Source: Arabidopsis thaliana (Eukaryota > Streptophyta > Magnoliopsida > Brassicales > Brassicaceae). Taken from it: 64,000 bases of DNA. The stretch lies in NCBI RefSeq assembly GCF_000001735.4, contig NC_003074.8:11718101-11782100 (forward strand), in the 5' to 3' direction. Both the position numbers and the translations under genes were made by a program. The number at the start of each line of letters is the position of its first letter. Positions within the stretch are counted from its first letter, which is position 1. Below the pieces are notes generated by a model. It ran no database searches and was not told the origin of the DNA. It saw only the letters and a program-made list of their open reading frames with translations. Shown here one piece after another: positions 10,112 through 22,875 of the stretch.

Positions 10112-12058
10112 ATGAACATTCTCTTCTCCAGATTCTCCTTTTTGCTTCTGTTTCTCTGTTCTTGGACCAGTTTCACTTTCACCACAACAGGTTTGCTTCA
10201 ATGTTCTGTCTGAAAGAAAAAGAAAATTGTTTTTTACACTTTTGTCTCTTTTTCATCTGTGATAATTATCATTGATATTTGTAACTCTTTCTGAATTTGT
10301 GATGGTGAATGATGATGATGATTCTGTGGGGTTTCTCTGAATTTTAACGTTGTCTATTATCTTAACCAATTGATAGGAAAAAGTCTTAATTTTGTGTTTG
10401 TTCTGTTTTCTGGTTATGAGCTCACATGTTTGAGATTATCTTTCTAACACAGAAGCTTATGATGCACTTGATCCATATGGAAACATTACTATAAAATGGG
10501 ATATTATGAGCTGGACTGGTGATGGTTATGTGGTAAGAAATTTAAAAACTTCACTTTAAATGTTGTGGTTATCACAATGTTATATAATAAATCTTGTTTC
10601 AAATGTGTCTTTAGTGATTACTACTATTAACAAATTATTGGCTTCAGGCTGTTGTAACAATCTTTAATTTCCAACAATACCGTCACATTGAGGCGCCGGG
10701 GTGGCAATTAGGATGGAGTTGGATGAAGAAGGAAGTAATTTGGAGTATGGTTGGTGGTCAAGCAACAGAACAAGGAGATTGTTCTAAGTTTAAGGGTAAC
10801 ATTCCTCATTGCTGCAAGAAAACTCCGGCTATCGTTGATTTGTTACCGGGAACTCCTTATAACCAACAGATATCAAACTGTTGTAGAGGCGGTGTGATTA
10901 GCGCGTGGGCGCAAGACCCCGCAACCGCGATTTCTTCGTTTCAGATTAGTGTTGGCCAGTCTGGAACAACTAATACTACGGTTAGAGCACCTAGGAATAT
11001 AACTTTGAAGGCTCCAGGACCTGGTTACACTTGCGGGCCTGCAAAACTCGTTAAGCCGAGTAGATTCATTTCCGCGGATAAACGAAGAAAGACTCAGTCT
11101 TTGCGTAAGTTTAGCTTTTGTGTTAGCATCTATAAGTTATATTTTCTTGTTTCTAATCCCACTTCTCTTGATGTTTTCTTATGGCAGTTACATGGAACAT
11201 TACTTGCACATATTCGCAGTTTCTAGCACGGAAAACTCCGACTTGTTGTGTCTCACTCTCAGCCTTCTACAATGAAACTATAGTACCATGTCCAACTTGT
11301 TCTTGTGGATGTCAAAATAGTTCTCAAGCTGGTACATGTGTTGAGTAAGTTCCTATACTCTTAGAAACTCCATCTTGGTTTTGTTTTCTTATCTCTTTTC
11401 TGATTCATTTCTTGTGACAGCCCTAAAATAGCTTCAGTAGTACCAGCCTTAGGGAAGAACAACCTCGAACCTCTCTTGCAATGTACGCAACATATGTGTC
11501 CCATTCGAGTTCATTGGCATGTAAAAACTAGCTACAAAGAGTACTGGAGAGTGAAGGTTGCCATCACAAACTTTAACTACAATATGAACTACTCTCAGTG
11601 GAACTTAGTCGTTCAGCATCCCAACTTCGACAATCTCACTAAGCTTTTCAGTTTCAACTACAAACCGCTTAATCCTTACTTGAACATAAGTAAGTTTCTC
11701 ATTCAGATTCTTTCTCTTGTTCTTAAGAAATGTTTGGTTTCTAATAATATAATGTTTTGGATCATATATTGAAGATGACACGGCCATGCTATGGGGAATC
11801 AAGTTCTACAATGATTTTTTAAGCCAAGCTGGTCCAGTAGGCAATGTACAGTCAGAGCTTCTCTTCCAAAAGAACCCATTGGAGTTCACATTCGAGAAAG
11901 GATGGGCGTTTCCGAGGCGCATATACTTCAACGGTGATAACTGCGTTATGCCACCTCCAGACTCTTATCCATGGCTTCCAAACGCTAGTCCAAACATTGC
12001 AACCTCGCCATTTGTCATACTTCTCATCACTTTCTTATCTGTTTTGATTCTTATGTAA
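10112..12058 (+). CDS. COBL2: COBRA-like GPI-anchored protein (COBL2)
   Basis: Six coding exons join in frame: 10112-10190, 10453-10532, 10648-11104, 11188-11344, 11421-11689, 11775-12058, giving 441 aa. All introns are GT-AG. The product starts with a secretion signal (MNILFSRFSFLLLFLCSW), followed by mature AYDALDPYGNITIKWD, the COBRA N-terminal carbohydrate-binding-like region. The hallmark CCVS motif is at residues 225-228, followed by a Cys-rich stretch (CPTCSCGC). The last roughly 26 residues are hydrophobic after a small-residue omega-site region, as expected for a GPI anchor. COBRA family proteins sit on the outer plasma-membrane face and in the wall, where they affect cellulose deposition; COBL2 is known for crystalline cellulose in seed-coat mucilage. 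Length and ends match COBL2 as I remember it. No defects seen. Confidence 0.96.
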
Positions 12059-14120
12059 ATGGATATCTATATACTGTCATGGACATGTTTGGTGATGTTT
12101 ACATTATAAGTGAGTGTGTTATTAGGAAATCATTCTTTGTATCTGAAATATATTATTATCTATACGTTAATTGACAAGCATGCTATGTATGTATTGTGAC
12201 TTAACTAGTTATCTTCTTGAAGGTTAACACTTTGTTATAATAAAACCACTGACATTGTTTTTAAGAAATTTGAATTTTATTTGTTCACTATGACTTTGAA
12301 TGAATATGTGTTTTAGAGTTGTTTTTGGTTTTAGTTTTTCTGATATCCTATTTTAGTCATTCAAGATGTTGACAAAAAAAATTTTCCCTAGAGAGAAGGA
12401 AATCCAGATTTTTATTAATTTTTGCAAATTTCTAAAGAAAATCAAAAATCCTATTTTTTATGAGTTTTTAGGAATTTTTTTCCCAGATATTTTTTGTTGT
12501 TAAAAAACACACACATAAAACAAAAACTAAAAAATTAGAATTTGTCATGAGGTTAACTACATTATAATCTTTTCTATTTAGTCCATTATACTGTCACAAA
12601 TATATTTTCTTTTGGAGTCCAAAAATATCTCTAGTATGATCAAGAAGAATGTGAACAATTCACATGGCATCCAATGTAGGGGATTGATTGACAAGGTTGC
12701 ATTCAATATATAAGTACATTTTTGTTAGTTTGGATATAGAATTTTAAACAATGTTCGGATAACAAAAGACCCCTTTTTTTTTAATATCATTAAGAGATTC
12801 TAGGCTTTGGCCTTACATCCATATAATGTTTGTATGATATTTTTTCTACTAATATCATACAAACTTACAGAAGTTTTGGGTTGTAATGACCAACTAATGG
12901 ACTAAATTGAATGGATTATAATTTGATTTAATTTTATGACTCATTTTACTCTTTAGAAAGTTGATTGTCTACTTAGAAAAAAGTTGACACGTCAACATTA
13001 TTGTGAATAATGTTTTTTTATTATATATAACTTTATTGGTGATTTCTATCAATTCTCACTAGTTTGGTAATGTTGAATATTTAGATTTACTGAATAATAA
13101 AGTTCTATACTAATGATGTTTCCATTTTTTATGAGCAATATATGATGATTTTAATTTTTATTATAAATTTCTTCCATTAAAAAAACAATGATTCAATATG
13201 CCATAAGAAGAAAGAAATCTCATTCACCTCCTCCTTGACCAATTTTTAAACAAAAAGAGAAAGATATCTAAGACAGATTACTGGCCTAAACTGGACTACA
13301 ATATAATACTTAACTTACCTTTTATTTACTTAGAAAGATTACTCTGACTTTGAGTCATCAAAAAATCAAGACATTAACATTATTCATTGAATCTAAAGAT
13401 TCAAGAGGGAGGATTGATACTGATTTCATACTACAAAATTCTTAGACAAAAACAACTCGTGAGATCTTGACGATTCAGAAGCGTGGGTGGTGTCAAACTT
13501 TCAGGTGCGTTGGTTGTTCTTTTAGAAAATTAAGAAATCGTTTTGGCTTTTCGTGTTGTCTACTTGGTTTTCTAGCCTCTTTTATCGTTGGAACAATCAC
13601 AGATTTAATAAACTCAATTTTTTTTTATGTTTGATATATGTAACATACTAGAAATAGGATTGGTTCTTTACTTTTTTCATTTCCAACCATACTTTGATAA
13701 AAACAAAACCATTCATTGATTGATAAACTAATTTAGTGGAAAATAATAAAAAGAAAAATCTCAAAAATCTAGAGATTCTTTTACTTATGTACGTCACTTC
13801 CACAATTTAAAATTGGTTTTCAAAATTGAATTCAACTTTGTATCAGTTATGGATTCTTATATATATAGCTGATAAAAATTTGATTCTTTTCACCAATATG
13901 TGCGTGTGTATATTTGAATTACCACACCAAATCTTTTCAGTAAATTTTTAATACTGAAAACAGATAAACCACAAAAGATGGGAAAGTTCATACCGATTTT
14001 TCTTTCTAACATGAGTGATAAAGTTAGATCAAAAGTTCTTCGGTATCATTCTTTTCGGGCAGAGTTATTACAAAGAATTTCTTGATAGCTCAAGAAATAT
14101 TCCATAGTTTATGTATGAAG
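12059..14120. other. Intergenic DNA downstream of COBL2
   Basis: COBL2 3' untranslated sequence probably covers the first ~200 bp (AATAAAA-like signal near 12239). Beyond that it is AT-rich with no gene recognised. Confidence 0.4.
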
Positions 14121-14124
14121 AAGT

Positions 14125-14302
14125 TTTTTTGATTATTACGATTGATATCAGTAAAGCATATGACAAGATAGAATGAATCTGTTTAGAGGTTGTTCTGACT
14201 CGTTTTAGGCTATAATTTTGTTTGGATTTCTTTGATCATGTAAAGCATTAATTAAGTTTCTTACCATGTGTTGTTGGATGGGAAACCTAAAAGACATTGT
14301 TT
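14125..14302 (+). pseudogene. LINE reverse-transcriptase fragment, degenerate
   Basis: One plus-strand frame reads ITIDISKAYDKIE, stop, then ICLEVVLTRFRL. A little further on it reads SYHVLLDGKPKRH with a frame change. This is the RT region with the conserved xDxSKAYDRVEW block of plant L1-type elements. It has stops and shifts and is isolated from the LINE at 15.2 kb, which has its own target duplication. Confidence 0.6.
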
Positions 14303-15191
14303 TCTACGATATTATTGGAAAATATGGAATAGCTTTAGGTCAAAAATCAACTTCAATATATTATGGGTTATGGGTTATGTTCGGTAAGAAAATATTAATT
14401 ACACCGAACAAAGTACCAACTAAATAATTATTTAGAGTTACCATACATATGTTCTTATGTGCTTTAATGTTCTTTAAGAGCTTAGTGCTAAGCTAACAAG
14501 TGTTATTTTGAACTATTGATGGAGTTTAAAGGAAAGTACGTGTGCCTACAATGACTGGCATCGGAGAAATTGTGTAAATTAACACATGGAAGGGATGGGG
14601 TTTCGATCTTTCGAAAAAATCAGTGAATTTGGATGGATTTAGTGAATATCTTAACAAGGGGTTTCAACACCCTTGCTAAACATTATTGGTGATGGATTTA
14701 ATTCTCAACTTCACTAGTATATATAGCAGGGGTGTTGAAAGTGAGATACTACATGAATGTTCACATTATGGAGGCAAAAACCCCTAACTCTCTGTCATTT
14801 GGATGGAAGTGTATAATTTAGACAATAAAAACACGTCTTAAAAGGATAATAAATCGGCTTGGCGCTATATAGATGATCCTAGGATACCAAATTTTAATCT
14901 CCGACAAGGAAATAGCAGAGAAAAGTTTCTCCATCCAAACTTAATGGTAACAAATTTTTGGCACTAATATATCCTTCGAGAGTTTATGGTTCTAGAAGAT
15001 ATTCCATTTTGGGTGTGGATGTAATCCAAAATTAGAAACTAGATAAGCTAATTAGGTATCATACAAAATGTGAGAGACATACAGTTAAGTCAAACTATTG
15101 ATTAACTAACATATGTTTGAGGAGGTAGAGTGGAACCTTAGTTGTTAGTTGAACATTAAACACGAAAGCAGGAAAATTAGAGCTCTTTCGG

Positions 15192-16796
15192 AGACACTTT
15201 CTTTGGGCAATCTAGTCTCTGGGCAAGAGTGGTGAGAAGTAAGTACAAGATGGGTGATATCCATGATGCCAAATGGGTCACTGTGAAAAGCAACTGGTCA
15301 TCAACATGGAGAAGTATTGGTGATGGGCTGCGTGATGTTATTATTCATGGACATAGCGGGTTTGGGCGACGGAAAAGATATCAGATTTTGGATAGATAGA
15401 TGGTTATCGAATAATTCCATTATGAAGTCTCCAAATGCACCGTTAGCTGCGGGGATGGAGATGCAATCAACTCGAGATTTATGGAGAGACTGTAGGGGCT
15501 CAGATATGAGTAAGTTGATACCTTTTATTTCCAAAAATACAAGACTGTAACTGTGAGCTGTGGTTCTAGATAATGTTACTGGTGCGAAGGATAAGATATC
15601 TTGAGGAGATAGTGCAGATGGGAACTTTATTGTGAGGTCAGCTTATGCTATGTTGACACTAGATGATACACTGAGACAGAACTTGGAGCAGCTTTTCCGT
15701 CTAGTGTGGAGGGTTTTAGTACCAAAAAGAATACGAGTGTTTTTGTGGCTGGTTTGTAATCAGGTGATAATGGTCAATGCGGAGAGGAAGCGAAGGCACA
15801 TTTCCAACACAGATGTATGTTCTGTCTGTAAAGGAGGGGTGGAAATAATCATTCATGTACTACAAGATTGTCCTGCCAAGATTGTCCTACCAAGATTGTC
15901 CTGCCATAACATGTATTTGGACCAGAATAGTACCAAGGCAAAAACAACATGTGTTTTTTACTCAATCACTGCATGAATGGGTTTATGCTAACCTAGATGA
16001 AGGAGCGGTTGTTGAGGGCAGTTCCTTGGCTACTTTCTTTACAATATCGGTTTCGTGGGGATGGAAATGGTGGTGTGGTAATGTCTTTGGGCAGAATGGG
16101 GTGTGCCGGGATAGAGTAAAGTTTCTTAAAGATGCAGTTAAAGAGGTGGCCTTAGCTAAGCTCGCAAATATGGGGAATGAGAGGATGATCAGCCGAGAGG
16201 AGAGGATGATTGGTTGGTCGGCACCACAAGTAGGCTGGATTAAGGTAAATACAAATGGTGCTTCTAGAGGAAACCTGGGCTTAGCCACTTCAGCGGGGGT
16301 TTGCGAGATAGTGATGGAGCTTGGTGTGGGGGCTTTGGGCTGAATATAGGTAAATGTTCGGCACCGTTAGCAGAGCTGTGGGGTGTGTACTATGGGCTGT
16401 ATTTGGCTTGGGAGAGGATGGCCACCCAAGTGGAATTAGAGATTGATTCAAACATGGTGGTTGGGTTTCTTACGACAGGGATATGTGACTATCATCCGCT
16501 GTCCTGGTGTGATTGTGCCATGGCTTTATCACAAGGGACTGGATAGTCCGTATCTCTCACGTGTATAGGAAAGCTAATTGTCTTGCTGACGGATTAGCCA
16601 ACTATGCGTTTACTTTACCGTTAGGTTTTCATTCTTTTCTTTCTGTACCAGAGGCTGTTGCTCCGCTTTGGTTAGAGGATAATCATGGGTCTACAAGACC
16701 AAGATGAGTACAGATGTAGTTTGATTTTATTTTTTCTAATAAATCACGGGAGGCGTTTGACTCCTGGTCGCACACAAAAAAAGACACTTTCTTTGG
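15192..16796 (+). mobile_element. 5'-truncated LINE with RNase H domain, 15-bp target duplication
   Basis: AGACACTTTCTTTGG occurs at 15192-15206 and 16782-16796. The insert between them starts mid-ORF2 and ends in CACACAAAAAAA. The right arm of the surrounding inverted repeat has the corresponding uninterrupted sequence once (near 18250-18265), an in-window approximation of the empty site. Confidence 0.88.
15220..16708 (+). pseudogene. LINE ORF2 C-terminal half: zf-RVT and RNase H domains, frameshifted
   Basis: Pieces in shifting plus-strand frames read, in order: SLWARVVRSKY; GDGKDIRFWIDRWLS (15368-15410); the zinc-binding region VCSVCKGGVEIIIHVLQDCP; VSWGWKWWCGNVFG; then an RNase H domain with VNTNGASRGN, GGFGLNIGKCSAPLAELWG, ELEIDSNMVVGFL and ISHVYRKANCLADGLANYA, ending at a TGA at 16705-16707. 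This is the layout of RNase H-containing plant L1 elements. At least four frame changes or stops make it non-functional. Its 3' half is similar to the LINE at 59 kb, so both belong to one family. Confidence 0.85.
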
Positions 16797-18556
16797 TAAA
16801 TTGCATCGGCATCCTTAGTAGTTACTTCAAGTATGCTCATACATTTCAGATCACATGAGACAAATTTAAAGATATGTCACTCCAATATTTTTTTTTTAGG
16901 TTTCTTCTTTTAAGAAAAGTATTTGGTGCCCATTTGGTATAATAAAAAAAAATTGTGCCCCTTTTATATAGACAATTTTTTTTGTGCCCTTTTTGTATAT
17001 ACAATTTTTTTTTGTGCCCTAAAAATTTATGTATATGGGGCGGTCGTACTACCAACACCTATAGTTAAGCCGACACTAAGTCTATAACGACGCGAAAAAA
17101 GTTGTGACATAACCTGTCAAAGTCTGGGACATAAGAAGAAACCATTAATCATGCTCCTTTTATGTCTCCATCCTCCTTGCAAACTTGAGAGTTGTCACCA
17201 TTTCTATTAATTCTTGGATTTCTTACAAGTTTGGTGCCCACGAATCTGAATTTTCTAGTTTGGAGAGTACCATCTTACCATAAGGAGCAGGAAATCACTT
17301 TAGTTGTTTCATGTGGATTTTATGGTTCTTACGGAATGATAGGATAACTAATATTTTGCAGATAAAGTCATGCACTGCATGATCATGCCCGCTTTTTAAT
17401 TTTTTTTTTGTGTGGAATAAACAAAATAGTAACCAAAGAAAACAATTCCTTACTCCTCACAAACTCCTCTAAAAGTCAATTCATCTCTACCAAATCGGAA
17501 GAGTCTGTTGAAAATGCTACCCTCTTCTTTAGCTGGTCTATCATACAGTAAACATAACCCATTTGAGTTATTCTAATTTGGAATGTAGTAGAGAGAGACT
17601 TACTGTATATTTCGAGCTCCCATAATGGATCCTACTACATCATCTTGATATCAAAACCATGTCAAACCAAATAAGTTTTGCTCCTTCCAAAGCTATATAT
17701 ATATATATGGAATGGTATCTTGCAAAACCTAAGTTTTCTAATAATTGAAACCTGTTTTTAGTATAATCAAGATTCATAAGAATTTATTCGAGCAAGTTTT
17801 TGCAATTTGTAACTGAATTACAATTTTAATAGTCTAATTAGACCAAATATCATATTAGTACTAATATAGAGAAACATACTTTCCTATGTTGTTATCCATT
17901 TACTACAATTACTACGCTAGTGCTTGTGAAGAGTTGTGTCCCTTCCTTCGAGTGAAATCATTCCGTAAGAACCATAAAAGCCACGGAAAACAACTAGAGA
18001 GATTTGGTGCTCTTTATGGTGAGATAGTACTCTCCAAAATAGAAAATTCAAATTTGTGGGTACCAAACTTGTAAAAAATCCAAGTGTTAAATGAATTGTT
18101 GCCAACTCCCAAGTTTTTAATGAGGATGGATCATAAAACGAGCATGATTAGTAGTTTCTTAGATGCCCCATACTTTTGACAGGTTATATCACAACTTATT
18201 TCAAGTCTTTGTAGACTTGAAATAACTGCTACGGATCCCGATGCAAGTTACCAAAGAAAGTGTATGAGTTTAGAAAGAGCTCTAGTTTTCCATTCTTAAG
18301 CGTTTAAAGCTCTACAACTCAGGCTCCACTCTACCTCCTCAAACATATCTCAGTTAACCAGTAGCTTAACCATATATCTCTGACATTTCGCATGATACCA
18401 AATTAGCCTATCTAGTTTGTGATTTTGGATTATAGTCATTCCCAAAATAAAAGGAATATCATCTAGAACCACAAACCCTTGAAGGATACGTTAGTGCCAA
18501 AATTTTGTTGGCAGATTCATCAAATGATTTACCATTAAGTTTAGATGGAGAAAACG

Positions 18557-18948
18557 ACCATGATTCTAGGAAAATCTATGACACTTTTACAATGAAAGAT
18601 AAAAAAATTACCATTATATTAAAAAATAACATAACTGAACTAAACATGTATTGAGATAATTTAAGTAAAACATAGAAATATTTTACTAATGGTGAAGAAA
18701 AGTGTGAGCTAAATCTATAAAGTAAAATATTTTGATGTCTGCTTTGTTTCCCACTAACTCATTTTATTTAAAGATGTTTTGAGCATCTTTGTTGCTTTTG
18801 GTTTTGCAATGGCTTATGGCTTCATATTTTTTCTTAAGAAATTATAGATACAAAAGAGTATATTTCATTGTCCATTTTCATTTTGTCCATCGCTAATTGT
18901 TTTCTTCTTCTATCGCAGTTATTTCCAAGTGGTAAGAATTCAAGGAGA
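18557..18948 (+). promoter_or_regulatory. Upstream region of the F-box gene
   Basis: AT-rich. A TTTTCTTCTTCTATCGCAG tract ending at 18918 looks like a splice acceptor and may end a 5'-UTR intron just before the ATG at 18949. This is inference only. Confidence 0.3.
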
Positions 18949-20747
18949 ATGGATTCAGTCAACCAACGAGACAGAATATCAAGTCTACCAGATGTAGTTC
19001 TAGTTATGATCCTCTCTTTCTTGTCCTTCAAGGATAATGTAAAGACGAGCATTCTCTCAAAGCGTTGGAGGAATATTTGCTATGAAGCAAAGAACATTTC
19101 CTTTAAGGAATCAGAGTATGTGGACATCTCTGTGTTTGACTATGTCTCCAAACGGGTATCATTTGTTCGGTATATGCTCAACTGGGTCTCTAGAGTTCCC
19201 ATTAAGGTTATCGAAAGTTTTGAAATTTGTCTCGGTTTTCCGGTGGGCTTCGAGGTAGAGATCAAGTCATTGATTGAGTTTTCCATCTCTAGACAAGTAA
19301 AGAAGTTAGTTCTTGATTTCTCAAGCCCTTTTTGGGATAACACATGGGATGGGTTGAGAAATGATGACTTTGTTATTGAATTGCCCGCACTCATTTACGG
19401 TCTACAAACCCTCGAATCATTGACGATTTACGCATGCATGTTTGACCCTTCGAGATTCACAAACGTAGGACTAAGAACGCTCTCTATTGGTTGGTTTAGA
19501 CTTGAAAAGATCGAATCTTTGTTATCAAAGTTTCCTTTGCTTGAGAGTCTGAGTATTATCTCTTGTTACCTTGATGAGGTTAAGTTAGCTGGGCAAATTA
19601 GAGTCAGAGAACTGATCATCGATAACTGCATTATCCCTACCATGTATTGTTTGTTAAACCTACCTAACATAGAAATCTTCAAGTACTCCGGAAATGTCAT
19701 CGTCTTCGATTTTCAGAAAGTGAATATGATATTGTTGAAAGAGGTTTACTTAGATTTTTTTATAGAGCATGAAAATGACGAACCAACCTATTCACCTAAA
19801 GAAGCTGGAGATATTCTTTCCCATCTTCTTAATGATCTTCGATCTTCTAGGACTTTGACCGTCTGCTCTTATCTCCTTGAGGTATGTTTTTAACAAATAA
19901 TTCTTTGCCATATAAACAAATTTTTACATATTTTGTTTTTTCCAGTATTTAAACGGGATCGAGACTGATTTTACTCTATTTTACGTTAGTTTCTAGAACA
20001 AAATATTTGCGTAATCTTCTAATATATAATTATGGCCTAGAGGATTATAAATATCTTGAACACGTAAATGAGATCTGTCCATTTTGTTAAAGTAAAGTAG
20101 ATATATCACCCTTAAATTATTAGGTTGAATTGTTGCACAAAATAATATAATTGATCGAACCATTTGTGTGCGTGTGTTTTATTTTCTTATGATAGGTGAT
20201 TTCAGAATGTAACGATCCGGTTGATATGCTTCGTGATGTCCAAGCACAACATTTGGTGCTAGAAACCCTCATGCATCCGAACGAGTTTACGGGTATGAGG
20301 CTCCTTCTTGATCATTGCCCGAACTTAGAGACCCTCACGTTCCAGCTTCTTTGTCTAAAACCTTTCCCTGTAAGATTACAATATATTGAATAGTCACATT
20401 ACTCTATATAAATGATTATTATTATTAGTATTACTAAGACTCATGTTGATCTTCTCCAGATGGCTTCACATGGTGGCTCCAGTTCACATACATTATGGCT
20501 GGAAAACATCTCATCAAGGTGTTTGAGAAGGACTCTCAAGATCCTTGTGGTTAGGGGTTTTTGTAATAGCTGGAACGAGTTCTATTTATTGAACTATTTG
20601 GTTCTGCCGGAGCATGGGTTTGCATTGGAAAGAGTTGAACTTTACTTGCCTCCGTTGCAAGAAATGCCAAGGCAGTGGGCCTATCATGGAGCCGCGATGT
20701 TACAAAAAACTTCAAATCGAGTACAAGTTATTTTGCACAGCGCTTGA
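18949..20747 (+). CDS. F-box/LRR (RNI-like) protein
   Basis: Three coding exons, 18949-19881, 20196-20369 and 20460-20747, all phase 0 with GT-AG introns, give 464 aa. I chose the ATG at 18949, not the in-frame one at 18868, because MDSVNQRDRISSLPDVVL is the usual start of this family; the extra upstream residues do not look conserved. The F-box spans about residues 10-50 (DRISSLPDVVLVMILSFLSF, then SILSKRWRNIC). Leucine-rich repeats follow (LETLTIYACMF, LRTLSIGWFRLEKIESLLSK, LLLDHCPNLETLTFQ), with a short C-terminal FBD-like segment (LKILVVRGF). Such proteins are substrate receptors of SCF ubiquitin ligases, binding ASK1/SKP1 through the F-box. The family is very large in Arabidopsis and evolves fast; the substrate is unknown. 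Confidence 0.9.
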
Positions 20748-21280
20748 AAAGTTCCTTTTCATGACTTCTCAATTATGGGGTTTAGCCCATTCGTTGATGT
20801 TTTCAAGTTTGATTTATCGACAATAAGGTTGGTACTTTTGGTACCTTGGATTGTTATTTATGAATAAGAGCCTCGGGATATCGAGGACTTTGTTTTGGTT
20901 CTGTCAGCACACCAAAAACAATATTAAATATTTGAGTATTACCATTATGATATCATCTACTGTTAAAAATTATTGTTAAAAGATAATATAATTAAGAATC
21001 TTTTCATTTTATTTCTTTGTTCTTTTCTTTTTTCTACTCGATTTTAATTTTAGTAGGTTTTATATTTTTGTTTCTTTGGTACTAGAATTAGATTGAATTC
21101 TACTTAATTTTTTCACTTCAATCTATCTAATTACTTTCCATTAAATGCATGTACATGTGCATAAACTAATAAGGTAAGTATGCAAAAATATTTATTTGGA
21201 ACATAAATTTTTAAAATAAGGAGACGCCAAAGCTGCCCAAAAGAAAAGAGTCTAAAGAAGGTGAACTCAAATTGGTCTAT
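20748..21280. other. Downstream flank of the F-box gene
   Basis: Likely 3' untranslated region for ~200 bp, then AT-rich DNA with no gene seen. Confidence 0.35.
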
Positions 21281-21284
21281 CCAC

Positions 21285-22280
21285 ATTGAAATTCACCTCC
21301 ATTTTTGTGGGTCCCATGTCCTTTCTTGAGGAACGGCTTCCTACTGCTGAATTGCTATATTTTAGTCTTTCACAACATGTTTACCAATTATGCAATCACC
21401 ACGTAATCTTTCTTTGTGTTTGTCCTTGCACAATACCTAAAATCACTTAAATGTTTGTTAACTGATCTTGAAATCACTTCTGGTCAATCATGCTTATTTG
21501 TGAAACTTTTTTCATGATGTATGATTGAAAATATAAAAAACAATTATGACATTGATATCCAAATGAATTATTTTAAGATATCTTCATGCACCACTATATT
21601 TGCTGATATTAGGTTGTTACAATCTATTTACTAACACATCACATCATCCTAGTTGTTTACGAAGACCATCACCCCCGACCGAGTCAACCCTTTTGTCTTT
21701 ACACTCGTTTGGGTTTGGCTCTGATATCACCAGTGATTTTATGGCTGCCACCTTTAGTGGATAATGTTCTCTCTCGACACATGTGTCCACCTTCTTCTAA
21801 TGGCCAATTCGTTACTTTTAGAAGATGTAAAGACTTGTTTACCGATCTACATATCACTAGTGATCTTTTCCGGTATTTTGTCCTTACTTGTACTGATAAT
21901 TACTTCCATATAGGTCACAAATCCTAAAAGCGCTCTAAACTCTCTTCATACACCACTATCTCCTGAAGTTGGGGTGTTTCAATCTTGTAATGTTACGACC
22001 GCCACCTTTGGTGGACCCCATGTCTTTTCTCGGTCTGTGTGCCACCCTTTTTCGATGGCATGCTCACTATTTCTTGAGGCTTTAAAGAGTTATCTACCGA
22101 TCCTACAAATCACTATGTGATCTTTCCTCATGTTTTGTCTTCGCTCGCATGGTAACAACAACCACTTCAGCTCAAGCATGCTTAACTGTAGATAAGTTCA
22201 CTTTAAAGATATAGATGATCAAATTAATTATTTTAATCTCTTCTCATGCAACATCATATTTCCTAAAATTGGGTCTTACA
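21285..22280 (-). mobile_element. TRIM-like element: three diverged LTR-like direct repeats with a primer-binding-site-like sequence
   Basis: Three related units lie at about 21285-21660, 21735-22005 and 22006-22280. They share a GCCACCTTTxGTGGA block, a TACCGATCxxxAxATCACTA block, and an end of the form TCTTCATxCACCACTAT...GTTxxAATCT. On the minus strand the units begin near TGTAAxACCC and one is followed by GGTGATATCAGAGCCAAA, close to the Met-tRNA primer-binding site TGGTATCAGAGCC. No protein is encoded. This fits a terminal-repeat retrotransposon in miniature that has recombined into a tandem LTR array. Unit limits are approximate. 22281-22875 holds nothing I recognise. Confidence 0.5.
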
Positions 22281-22875
22281 AACTCAAAAAAGACCAACAA
22301 TTCTAACATGTGGACACTCGCAAACCAGCATTAACTTTTGATATAAATAAAGTTGGTTGTGTCCTAGCCAAATAATAATTAAAGATCTAAAATCTGCATT
22401 ATAACATAATTCGAATCTCAAAAGAGCTTCCTAAAAGAGGAAGTCAATGCCTTAATAGCAGAATACCATGCGAATGACGACCTCAATAGAAAAGTTTTTG
22501 ATCGAAACTTTCTCCTTACTTGCCTAAATAAATTGTTTGTGAGATCTCGGTTCTTACAGTTAGCTGCTAATTATTGTGAGTTTAAAGCCTATTTTATTTG
22601 TAAATTAGAAATATGGAAATAAATTAGGGTGATTGCAATGCCTAATTTATTGTTTTAACTTTTCACATTCATCTTTTCACCTCTTCTTAACTTGGATAAC
22701 AGAATGTAAGTTTATTTTATCTTTTCTTCTATTTATTTTATTTTAAACCAAAACAGAATTAATTGGTAAGTATCTTTTCCATTATAACTAGTTAAAATTC
22801 TATGTCATGCACGGATAAACCTTATTCTATTTAATATTATGAATAGTTTTATTATAATATAATATAGGGATAATA

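Larger units (their letters stand above)
14922..18556. repeat. Large diverged inverted repeat (arms interrupted on the left)
   Basis: Left arm: 14922-15206 plus 16797-17350. Right arm: 17928-18556 in inverted orientation. Matching landmarks include TCCATCCAAACTTAATGG / CCATTAAGTTTAGATGGA, GAGGAGGTAGAGTGGA / TCCACTCTACCTCCTC, and GGTTCTTACGGAATGAT / ATCATTCCGTAAGAACC. I judge similarity around 75-80% by eye. The left arm also carries the LINE at 15207-16781 and about 260 bp absent from the right arm (16833-17090, with TGTGCCCTTTT-type repeats). The loop (17351-17927) is AT-rich with no gene. It may be a foldback or MULE-like element, or a local inverted duplication. Confidence 0.75.
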
